From Exobasidium rhododendri (Eukaryota > Basidiomycota > Exobasidiomycetes > Exobasidiales > Exobasidiaceae), in assembly GCA_026210745.1 (NCBI GenBank), contig CP110630.1, positions 1,364,001-1,428,000 on the forward strand: 64,000 nucleotides of DNA, in the 5' to 3' direction. Of the stretch, positions 55,438 through 64,000 are shown in pieces. A program made the position numbers and the translations under genes. The notes under the pieces are model-generated. The model saw only the letters and a list, made by a program, of their open reading frames with translations, was not told the origin of the DNA and did no database searches. Each line of letters starts with the position of its first letter. Within the stretch, counting starts at the first letter, position 1.

Positions 55438-57256
55438 CTATGAGCATTCCTCGTTAGCATAGATGGCCACTCGAGGTTGATGTCCATGAGTGACGTACCC
55501 TCGATTCATGACGGCCGAATTCATTGGAAATGATACTAGAGAGAGTGCTTCATAAGTCAGACGGGACAGCTGCGAAGCATTACCTTATCGCCCATGCCTA
55601 CTCACCTCTTCCTTGATCGTCTATACAGATTGCACCTCCGACTCCTCCCAATTCGCCCAATTCTGCCACTGCTCTACTGCTTGCCACGTCCACTCCCTCG
55701 CCCAGGAATCGCATTCGATGTACTACGAGACTTGCAAACGAGCAGCGTAAGAAACAATCTCCTGTACCTGTTCCGGACAGAGCTACACCTTTGTACTCCC
55801 TGGCACTGAGGTTCGCACGCATTAAGCCTGCCTTTCTATTACTCGCCTGCTCGATAGCTTCTTCCTCATCTTGCTCTTCCTGAAAGATAGCCTGTGAGCC
55901 GAATAGAAATCGGACCCAGCTGCAAGGTGCTCCGAACGTCATTCCCCCACCTTTCACAGTCTCCCTCTTCTTTGCTCTCTCCTTTGAACACTGCGGCTGC
56001 CGCTGCCGTTGTTGCATAGTCTGCATTGCCGAGTCCGTTTTCCAGTATTCAGCCCAGAAACCAGCGCCAGGTGTAGGGGTGTCGCCGATCCGACCTGGAA
56101 GCTTGTTCGTCACCCCGCCAGTACTAGTAGCTACTGCCAAGTTACCGTTTTCATCCAGCGCTACAGCTCCCACTGTGCCCTGTGGGAGATAATCGAGGCA
56201 GGGATTCGAATTGCGACGGTGGAGGATAGCTTGCGCGGCATTCGCTGGCGATGCAAGCTCTACAAAGGACGACGACAGCCAGCTGCCATCGTACTCATCC
56301 TCACTTCTTCTATCACCGTTGATGCTTTCCTGGACACTCTCTGCGTACGTCCTAGCGTCCGTGTTAAAGTTCCACTCCATGAGGTATTGCAGCCCTAGAT
56401 CACCGTGATTGTTCTCTTCAACAGTAGACGGACAAGCGGGCGTGATGACCTCTTCCGTGGTGGTGATGCTCCTCGATGATTCCTTCAGAGAGGCATCTTC
56501 ATTATCAGACTCCGTTCTCCATTCATCTTGAGAGGGTGAATACAGTGAGAAAGTGTCGTCTGTTCGGGGATTTGCGTAGTATGAAGGAGGTGGCTCGATG
56601 GGGTCCTCCACAGTCCTCGCTTCCAGTCCTTCCATGCCCTCCCCTTGATACCGACACATCGCTAGATCGTCATCGTCAGGAAGACCCAGATCTCTACGAT
56701 GCTCTAGCCATCTTTTGCGCGTATAGTAATACCGGTCGTCTACTCTCTTTAAACCAAGCCGCCAGCCGATTAATTCGGCATCCCTGCCTGATAGAATCAC
56801 ATGCGGATTCTGCTTCTCATTTTCAAAGAGTGCCTTTGCGAGCAAGATGGGGTTGCGAGTGTTCCGAATTAGTACAGCTGATGCGCATCGCCTCTTCCTC
56901 TGGAGATGAGCCTGTGTGTCGTGCTTTTGTTTCGGTGAGTACGCAACCATAACGCTTGCTTCACATTCATTATAGCCCTCTGTAGTAAAGACGGCTCCCT
57001 TTGCGGCGTTGAAGAGTGGGTCATCTTCCATCTCTTGTACGCTCCTGCAAACAGCATCTAAGGCAGAACCCCCGTCAGCAAGGATCTTGTATCCCTTGTT
57101 GAGTGATCTCCGGAGTGCATCTCGATACGCTTTTTCCAGATGGATCGGAATATTTGGTGGGAGAGTACCGCCCGCACCGCCGTGAACGGCCAATGTCGCT
57201 GTTCTTCGAGCCGGCTGAGGAGCCGTCTTCGCTTGCGGTTGATCTGTCACTATCAT
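55438..57256 (-). CDS. Taspase 1 / isoaspartyl peptidase-asparaginase family Ntn hydrolase
   Basis: Two exons, 57256-55606 and 55535-55438, giving 582 aa. The alpha part has [53 protein letters not shown] and the asparaginase-like region around [11 protein letters not shown]. The nucleophile motif [20 protein letters not shown] has Thr361, where autocleavage would occur. [20 protein letters not shown] follows. After a 90-residue insertion come [15 protein letters not shown] and the final exon with MNSAVMNRG. The family cleaves after isoAsp, hydrolyses asparagine, or acts as Taspase. About 150 disordered residues precede the nucleophile and another 80 follow it, making it nearly twice the bacterial size. 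The substrate is undecided. Confidence 0.85.
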
Positions 57257-57803
57257 CCTTCGTGCGAACGCAGGTGGGGACAATCTCGCAAAAGGCGACC
57301 AGTGGTCTGCCGGATCCTGGAGTATGACTGGTTGAACGGTCTGTCGCAGTACTGCCTAAATCGTATCCTGTGGTCGAGAGACATGAGGTGGGATCCGCGT
57401 TTGCTCGCACAGACCTGTAAACTCAGCATTCCCAATTTCCAGTGACGAAGCGACGCACTAAAAGGACCCGTTTGTTCCTAAGAGTCGTGGTAATGTAGCG
57501 ATCTGAGAAAGCATCGGCATGAATTGGAGCTCAATGCATGTCAGCTGAGTATTTTTGCAATCTTCCAGACTTCGGATCCTGGACCCTACTCGATGACCTC
57601 AAAAACAGCTCAGGTTTTTCAAATTGCACAGTCAAATGCGGCCCCCTGCTTTCTCGGCCGATGCATTGCCAATCGGGACGTGTGCTTAGTGTTGCACTGG
57701 ATAATCTCAAAGGCAGCACGGAGCACCTGTCCATCTCCACGAATCCTTTCTTCTTAGATCTGCCTGGTAATCGGGAAAACGATCACACATAGGGTCAAAT
57801 TGT
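57257..57803. other. Divergent intergenic region taspase-like / SNX3
   Basis: 547 bp between divergent start codons. The taspase-like frame stays open upstream to about 57,350 without an ATG. No E-box or other gene seen. Confidence 0.45.
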
Positions 57804-59091
57804 ATGTCGACCTTCCTGGGCAACAATCCTTTGCAGGGCTCTGGCTTGTACGACGAAGAAGAGCATCCATGGGGTGCACCAGCTCCACCGCCCGCGTCTT
57901 CCAAACCAACGACTTCCGCAACGGCGACGGGGTCGCAAACAGGCTTTGAGGATGTACGGGGGGAAAATTCCTTTGTGAGCTCATCAGGCTTCGGATCCAC
58001 CGATGATGCTGGCTTTGCAGCAGACCCATACGTAGCATCTCCATTTGCTCGACCTTCATACAATTCGGGCGCTGTTGAACGATCCTTCAGTAGTTCCTCC
58101 AGAGGGACTGGCAATCTCTTTGGGGAGGACGATGGAGCAAGGGATGTGTATGACGGACAAGGCTCGACCTCAAACAGGAACGGCTTCACTACCTCTTCCA
58201 GTAGCGCATCGATCGCTCCACCTGCTCCAGAAAAGGTCTTGCCACAGCACTCTTCCGCCTTTGCTTCTAAAACGTTTCAATCGCACAACCCTTCCTCTCT
58301 GTTACCTACTCACCCCTCGATGATGTCGCCAAATCAACAAGTAAGTGGAGCATCACAAGCTCCTCAACTGACACCCGGCTATCCCATGCCACAATCGTAC
58401 TCGACTCCGACAGCATCCTACAGCCCCTTTGCCAGAGTGGACAGCCTGAATACCCGCAAAGAATCCGTAGAAGAAATGTACGGAGTACCTGAGAATTTCT
58501 TGGAAGTCGAAGTCCGAAATGCTATGACGCATGGTGGGTGGCTTCGATGTCAGAGACCAGTGCTGGGCATCAGTGTTACTGATCTTTGACTCCCGCTTTT
58601 GCAGGTTTCGGCCGGAAGATGTACACCGATTACGAGATTGTGACGAGGGTAAGTGCGACGGTCATGAGAGGGCAGGCATCCATTTCTGCGCTTACCACCG
58701 TTAACTTTCCTACGCAGACAAACATTCCAGCATTCCGCGTACGATATTCGTCTGTACGTCGACGATACTCTGATTTTGAATACTTTCGAGATATCCTCGA
58801 GCGGGAATCAACAAGAGTCAATATCCCGCCCTTACCGGGCAAGGTCTTCACTAATCGATTTACAGACGAAGTCATCGAGTCAAGACGAGAGGGTCTGGAG
58901 AGGTTTTTGCAGGTAGTTGCCGGTCATCCCCTTTTGCAGGTGAGAATTAGCAAGAGTTGTCTTTAGCAGACATCGAGCGCCGGCGCTGATGTTGCCCTTT
59001 TCTCATTACCCCTTCTTGATCACAGACCGGTAGCAAAGTCCTTTGTGCTTTCTTGCAAGATCCCGGCTTTGATCGCAATCAGTGGATGTGA
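57804..59091 (+). CDS. SNX3: Sorting nexin 3 (Grd19/Snx3)
   Basis: Four exons: 57804-58533, 58605-58648, 58718-58939 and 59026-59091, giving 353 aa. The C-terminal 140 residues are a complete PX domain: [46 protein letters not shown] (the RRYSDF phosphoinositide site), [38 protein letters not shown] and [19 protein letters not shown]3 binds PI3P on endosomes and works with retromer in recycling cargo. Typical SNX3 is about 160 aa. Here about 210 disordered residues rich in Ser, Pro and Gln precede the domain and contain NPF-like and acidic patches (YDEEEHPWG). Confidence 0.95.
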
Positions 59092-59592
59092 GCGTAGCCT
59101 CACAATTTCAATGAGCTAGTGGCTGTCTGTCTTTCATATACAATCTATCCGATGTATTATTGAGCATATCAGCAGCGCCAATACTTCGAACTTTTACACC
59201 TGTGACAAACATCCTTGACATGCACACAACAACGAGACTGCGACTGAAAGTGATACACGATCTAGCACCTTCACGAATGTAGATAGCAGACCTCGTCACT
59301 GTAACAGGCGTGTCAAAGGCAGAGAAGGTTGTCTGTAAGAGGCAGGGTCATTGTAGTAGCAAGAATAACGTTGAGGTATGCTCACTTTGGAAGTTCTAAG
59401 CTGAACAGAACTGACCGTGGTAAATTTGGGTGAGGCAAATCCTCCTGAAAGGAGACATCATTGCCACGTGGAGGAGAGAAGATCCAAAGGGCGCACAAGA
59501 ATTAATAATTCTTTCTTCTGATTTGATCTTACACTCCTTGAAGCACCTTCCTTACCTCCTTCTTGACAAGTCAGTTGCTCTGCCTGCCTGCA
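59092..59592. promoter_or_regulatory. Promoter region of the aconitase-mL40 gene
   Basis: 501 bp with CACGTG at 59465-59470, 123 bp upstream of the first ATG. No other gene recognised. Confidence 0.45.
59465..59470. promoter_or_regulatory. CACGTG E-box (aconitase-mL40 promoter)
   Basis: Context CATTGCCACGTGGAGG. Role inferred. Confidence 0.5.
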
Positions 59593-62500
59593 ATGATCCC
59601 TCCGCTAGCCCAGCGCGGCATGTCATCAGGCAGAATGGCACTTATGCGAGCATCAGCGCCTGGACGTATCTCTTCCCGCCGAGGTCTTGCTTCTGTAGCA
59701 CCACCCACCTACCACCCTTCTCGACTACCACCATATACCAAGCTGCTCGAGTCCTTATCGAAAGTTCGACGTATTTTAAATCGACCTCTCACTCTATCAG
59801 AAAAGATTCTCTACACACATCTCATCTCACCAGAAGAAACACTGGCTTCAGCAGGTAAAGACCCTTCCAATATTCGCGGGAAAATGTATTTGCCCTTGCA
59901 AGTTGATCGACTAGCTATGCAGGATGCCTCTGCTCAAATGGCCTTGCTTCAATTCATGACTTGTGGTCTAGATCGAGTCAGTGTACCTGCAAGTGTACAT
60001 TGCGATCACCTGATTCAAGCTTTTGAAGGCGCCGAGGCAGATTTGGTTCGATCTGTCGCCTCGAACAAGGAGGTATTCGATTTTCTGGAATCAGCCAGTC
60101 GCAAGTATGGTATAGAATTCTGGGGTCCTGGTAGTGGTATCATCCATCAAATCGTACTGGAAAACTATGCGGCACCTGGCTTGCTAATGTTGGGCACTGA
60201 TTCTCACACACCCAATGCTTCTGGTTTAGGCTGCTTGGCTATTGGGGTGGGAGGCGCTGATGCCGTTGATGCCCTTACTTCTACACCATGGGAACTCCTG
60301 GCACCTCGTGTACTTTCTGTTCATCTGAAAGGAGAACTGTCCCCCTGGTGTACGCCAAAGGATGTCATACTTCATTTGGCCGGCAAGCTGACAGTACGAG
60401 GAGGAACGGGCAAGATCATTGAATACTCTGGTCCTGGTTTGGCGTCACTAGAAGCTACTGGTCTTGCAACAATGGCGAACATGGGTGCTGAAGTGGGAGC
60501 AACGACCAGTGCATTTGCCTACACGGAACAGATGGGACTCTACCTTACTGCCACAGGTCGTGACGAAGTTCGAAGGCACGCGGAGGTTGCATCTGCTCGC
60601 GGCCTACTTGCTGCCGACCCAGGAGCGGAATACGACGAACGGATCGAAATAAACCTGTCAGAGTTGGAGCCTTGTCTCAACGGACCAGCTACACCTGATC
60701 TCAGCACACCCTTGTCTGTCTTTGTCGAACGTGCAAAGGGAGCTTCTCGTGATCACCCTCTGGATTTGAGTGCAGCCTTGATTGGTAGCTGTACAAACAG
60801 TAGCTATGCCGACATGGCGCGATGTGCTAGTCTGGCACAACAAGCAGCGGACCGTGGTCTGAAAGTTAAGACGAGCTTTGACGTCACTCCCGGAAGTGAG
60901 CAAGTACGGGCTACAATCGAAAGGGATGGTATTCAAGATATTCTAACAAGTGTGGGAGGTCGAGTCTTGGCCAATGCATGTGGACCTTGCATTGGACAAT
61001 GGGATCGAAAAGACTTACAGGGTCAAGACAATGTCATCCTCACTTCTTTCAACCGAAACTTCAAGGGAAGGAACGACGGGAATGTCAAGACTATGAATAT
61101 TCTAGCTTCGCCTGAGATCGTAACAGCGATGGCCTTTGCGGGCAGGATGGACTTTAATCCTATGACCGACTCGATCATGGCACCAGATGGTAAGCCATTC
61201 AGATTCACTCCACCAAAAGGTGATCAATTGCCCAAAAACGGCTTTACTGCAGGGAACATCTCTTACCTTCCCCAGGCCATGCCTGAACCTGAAGCCTCCG
61301 CCGACGTCGTCATCAGCCCAACGAGCAGCCGACTGGAGATGTTGGAGCCATTTGTGAGCCCCTTTGCCGAGTCGAGTATGACGGGGGACTATGAATTACC
61401 AGCTATGCGATGCCTGGTCAAGATTAAAGGGAAATGCACGACAGACGCAATCAGTGCTGCCGGACCTTGGTTGCGCTACAAAGGTCACTTGACGAACATT
61501 GCAGAGAACACTTTGATTGGTGCGACGAACGGGGAAAATGACAAGGTGAACAGCGTTGCAGACTTCACTTCCCCCTCGAATGAAGAGGTGACCATTCCAA
61601 CACTGGCAAAGAAGCTCAAAGCGCAGGGTCAACCTTGGATGGTTGTTGCCGATCACAATTACGGTGAAGGATCTGCTCGAGAGCACGCTGCTCTTCAAAT
61701 CCGGTTTTACAATGGATACCTTATCTTGGCGAGGAGCATTGCAAGGATTGCAGAGACTAATCTCAGGAAACAAGGAGTCTTGACTTTGCTGTTTGAGAAT
61801 GAAGCAGATTACGATCGAATCAACAGCGGTGATCAAGTCGAGACGGTTGGCCTGACTGATCTGCTCAAGCCGGACGGAAATCTGAACGCTCAGGTAAATG
61901 TGAAAGTGACCAAATTTGAAGAGAACGGTAATGTGAAGGAGTCCTTCTTGCTTCGAACGAAGCACTCCTTAAGTCGTGCGCACTTGAACTGGATTCGAGC
62001 TGGCAGTGCACTCAATCTCATTAGAGAAAAGGCGGCACAGAGTGGGGGAAGCGGCAGCGGCGGCAGCAGCCCCTTCCCCCGATCTCCTCGACCAGCCAAG
62101 CAACAGGTTCGAGGTTACGCCACACAAGCTAGTGGAAAGGCGTCCGTCTCTGTCAATGCCTCCAAACTGAATCCCAACGATCCTCGTTATGTCGCACCTG
62201 CTGCTGATACTCGTACTGAAGCAATGCGAAGGCTGGTCTTCCCACCACCGACCAACCCCAACGCTTCTCTGGCAGAAACCAAGTCCTTGAGTGACGCTGC
62301 TGCTCAAAAGGCACTGCTGGAGATGATGCCTTACCCTATAGAAGTACACGACACCATCACGCGAGCTTGGCTGCTCTTGCAAAGGGATCAACGTCAAGAG
62401 AGAGAAAGGGACATCCAGGTCAAGAGAGCGAGAATGTCAGAAGCATGCGAGAGTCTCAAGGAGGAGGCGCCCGAGATCTTTGCCAGAGCCACTTATCGAG

Positions 62501-62724
62501 TCAACATCAGCAAGAGGCACCCTGACGAAACTGAAAAACTCAAGCAGCTAGGTCTAGATGCTTCATCAGCAGAGAGCGGAATCAGCAACCAAGAAAAGAG
62601 GCGAAGGGTTAAGAGCATTGTAGGTGCTCGCATTCAGGGGCTGCTACCGAGAGAAATGAGAGCTCCCACTTTGACACCTTCTAGCAAGGGATGGCCGACA
62701 TTCAAAAGCACAGAGGAGCAGTAA
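59593..62724 (+). CDS. Mitochondrial aconitase fused to mitoribosomal protein mL40
   Basis: Single uninterrupted exon, 1043 aa. The first 50 residues are a presequence (SSGRMALMRASAPGRISSRR). Residues about 55-800 are an aconitase: SVHCDHLIQAFEGAEADL, LMLGTDSHTPNASGLGCLAI, the 4Fe-4S cysteines C400 (GSCTNSSYADM), C463 and C466 (ANACGPCIGQW), and the swivel domain VVADHNYGEGSAREHAAL. A Gly/Ser linker follows (SGGSGSGGSSPFPRSPR) and then QQVRGYATQASGK at 837-849. Residues about 880-1043 are mL40 (MRP-L28): PIEVHDTITRAWLLLQRDQR, then a coiled region and LPREMRAPTLTP. In S. pombe, Aco2 is fused to another mitoribosomal protein, bL21m. The start is the first in-frame ATG. Confidence 0.92.
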   Translation: MIPPLAQRGMSSGRMALMRASAPGRISSRRGLASVAPPTYHPSRLPPYTKLLESLSKVRRILNRPLTLSEKILYTHLISPEETLASAGKDPSNIRGKMYLPLQVDRLAMQDASAQMALLQFMTCGLDRVSVPASVHCDHLIQAFEGAEADLVRSVASNKEVFDFLESASRKYGIEFWGPGSGIIHQIVLENYAAPGLLMLGTDSHTPNASGLGCLAIGVGGADAVDALTSTPWELLAPRVLSVHLKGELSPWCTPKDVILHLAGKLTVRGGTGKIIEYSGPGLASLEATGLATMANMGAEVGATTSAFAYTEQMGLYLTATGRDEVRRHAEVASARGLLAADPGAEYDERIEINLSELEPCLNGPATPDLSTPLSVFVERAKGASRDHPLDLSAALIGSCTNSSYADMARCASLAQQAADRGLKVKTSFDVTPGSEQVRATIERDGIQDILTSVGGRVLANACGPCIGQWDRKDLQGQDNVILTSFNRNFKGRNDGNVKTMNILASPEIVTAMAFAGRMDFNPMTDSIMAPDGKPFRFTPPKGDQLPKNGFTAGNISYLPQAMPEPEASADVVISPTSSRLEMLEPFVSPFAESSMTGDYELPAMRCLVKIKGKCTTDAISAAGPWLRYKGHLTNIAENTLIGATNGENDKVNSVADFTSPSNEEVTIPTLAKKLKAQGQPWMVVADHNYGEGSAREHAALQIRFYNGYLILARSIARIAETNLRKQGVLTLLFENEADYDRINSGDQVETVGLTDLLKPDGNLNAQVNVKVTKFEENGNVKESFLLRTKHSLSRAHLNWIRAGSALNLIREKAAQSGGSGSGGSSPFPRSPRPAKQQVRGYATQASGKASVSVNASKLNPNDPRYVAPAADTRTEAMRRLVFPPPTNPNASLAETKSLSDAAAQKALLEMMPYPIEVHDTITRAWLLLQRDQRQERERDIQVKRARMSEACESLKEEAPEIFARATYRVNISKRHPDETEKLKQLGLDASSAESGISNQEKRRRVKSIVGARIQGLLPREMRAPTLTPSSKGWPTFKSTEEQ

Positions 62725-62737
62725 GTTGGCTCTTCCC

Positions 62738-62763
62738 CTCTCCTCCTCCTCCTCCTCCTCTTC
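62738..62763. repeat. (CTC)n microsatellite
   Basis: About eight CTC units in the 96 bp convergent gap between the aconitase-mL40 stop and the DPH7 stop. Confidence 0.85.
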
Positions 62764-62819
62764 CCCACTCCTCCCCCAACATGTACTTGATAGACTTTGA
62801 CAGATTGTGCAAGTATAGA

Positions 62820-64000
62820 TTACTGACAAACACTCCAGGCGTGCAGCGTCGAGTCGTAAAAGGAACAACTGTAGACACGATCCGGTGAGGTGGTGCTGCT
62901 GCGATCCCAGTCACATCCATAAGCCAAGCTCTTGTGTTCATCGAAGCGGGTCATCAATTGCATCTCTTTGCGAGGAAAGTCAGCGTCTTTTTCTGAGTCG
63001 CACAAGGAGTCCAGATGCATCACTTTGAAGCCGTCGTGCATGCAGCCGAGCAAGAGTTGGTCTGCTTTGGAAGGATGCCATTTGGTTCGCCAGATGCCAC
63101 CGCCTGCTGACGTAGTGGAGACAGGACGCACTGGGTGTCGGGCATCAAAGAGTCGTAGGTGGCCATCATAGCTGAGTGTTAGAAGTGGGTGACGTGAGCG
63201 TCATCGATGAGGAAATATGCCTGGCGTACGTCCTTTCTGCTTCTCACCTTCCTACTGCCCACAAGTGTTGCCGGAGATGGTGGCTTTGCATGCTCGTGAC
63301 ACCCCCTTCGAAGCATTTCTTGGAGGAGAAAGTGGGTATCCTATGCCCATCGGCACACGATGTTCGCAAGTCCCAGCCTTTCAAGGTCAGATCGTCACCG
63401 CCACTCCACACAATATTCCCGTCACTCCAACAGTCGTAGGCTGTTGTCCACGCTTCATAGTCGTGTGCTTTCCATGTCTGAATTGTGGGAGCGGACGACA
63501 TCACGCTGGCAACGTGTGCCAAAGTGCCGTCGCTCTGGCTTATGATCGCATGAGGACTACTACTGCTGCTCTCATCGATCTTATAACCACCACTATGACC
63601 GCCGCTTCTATCCGACCAGTCCAGCGACAAGCACAAAGCTTGTGTGTCGTTGACGTGGATGCTCTTGAATAGCTCTAGAGTGTTGTCTTCTCTGTATTTG
63701 TAGATTGACACGGAAGAGTTTGCTAGTGCAACTGAAAGAAAAGAAGAGGCAGGATGAAGCCATTTCATGTCCAGGATGGCCGCAGTCTCGATTTCACAGA
63801 GGGTGTCACAGGAGACTGAATCGTCTGCATTTTGAATAAGCTTTTTTAGTCGCAATGTGCCCCTTCTCGAGTATTCAGGGGATGTGGAAGAAGGAGTAAC
63901 GTCATCTTCACTTTTTCCCTGTGACTGTGGCGTACAGTCGGTCTCTTTCTCCTGATCTACTTGGTATGTTCCGAGCGCAAAGATGCCGGCTTTGGAAGGG
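62820..64000 (-). CDS. DPH7: DPH7/WDR85 diphthine methyltransferase, 5' end outside window
   Basis: Two exons visible: 64000 (off edge) to 63248, and 63171-62820. About 367 residues are seen, up to the stop. The N-terminal visible part has AGIFALGTYQVDQ, typical of the first WD blade. Then come ILDMKWLHP, TWKAHDYEAWTTAYDCW, WSGGDDLTLKGWDLR, FEGGVTSMQSHHLRQHLWAV joined across the intron to SYDGHLRLFDARHP, GGGIWRTKWHPSK, and the end SLAYGCDW with FYDSTLHAW. WD40 protein that removes a methyl ester from diphthine methyl ester on eEF2 in diphthamide synthesis. It is convergent with the aconitase-mL40 gene (stops 95 bp apart). Start and first residues lie right of the window. Confidence 0.9.

Noticed and set aside
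56009-56952. Plus-strand open frames of 129 and 158 codons
   Set aside because: Antisense to the taspase-like gene, with no family resemblance.
62691-62888. Extra C-terminal exon of the aconitase-mL40 gene
   Set aside because: It would run antisense through the end of DPH7 coding sequence, and the mL40 domain already appears complete.

Overview
This is a 64 kb piece of a fungal nuclear genome. Genes carry short spliceosomal introns (mostly 65-110 nt, GTGAGT/GTAAGT donors, C/TAG acceptors). The proteins include fungal-specific families such as the ENA-type P-type ATPase and a fungal TspO/MBR protein. Many genes have one to eight exons, long low-complexity tails and compact spacing, which fits a basidiomycete, most likely Ustilaginomycotina. 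That placement is an inference from gene style, not a phylogenetic result. I see no prokaryotic or phage genes, no CRISPR, no transposon and no confident tRNA.

Layout, left to right: a 5'-truncated Ser/Thr-rich protein; an HHxxxDG acyltransferase; a divergent mitoribosomal pair (uL6m and mS38); a conserved fungal protein of unknown function; LAS1; an ENA cation ATPase; a ketopantoate-reductase-like protein; NPR2 of the GATOR1/SEACIT complex; TspO; mtSSB (RIM1) with mL43; NDUFAF7 with a TMEM242-like protein; a SUZ-domain protein; DPM1; a flavin-reductase-like protein; a BolA protein with a long C-terminal extension; NDUFB3; OST2/DAD1; an MZM1-like LYR protein; an aldo-keto reductase; an alpha/beta hydrolase; NDUFA2; an unknown protein; a gene-poor stretch of 2.2 kb; an N-acetyltransferase fused to an Mss4/Dss4 domain; a Ser-rich protein; a zinc alcohol dehydrogenase; a CCCH zinc-finger protein with a PP1-docking-like motif; COG3; phosphoglucomutase; NDUFS7 with uL22m; a taspase/asparaginase; SNX3; an aconitase fused to mitoribosomal protein mL40; and DPH7, which runs off the right edge.

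How the genes relate: about 13 of 37 genes act in mitochondria. Five concern complex I (NDUFAF7, NDUFB3, NDUFA2, NDUFS7 and perhaps the TMEM242-like protein). Five are mitoribosomal (uL6m, mS38, mL43, uL22m and the mL40 half of a fusion). The rest are mtSSB, BolA and the MZM1-like factor. Many sit in divergent pairs sharing a short promoter. By eye, every CACGTG hexamer I found (11) lies in an intergenic promoter, and seven of the eight promoters serving mitochondrial genes carry one. This suggests a bHLH/Cbf1-like regulon.

Exon boundaries were worked out by hand from splice signals, reading-frame phase and family conservation. All completed gene models sum to a multiple of three. Untranslated regions cannot be placed.
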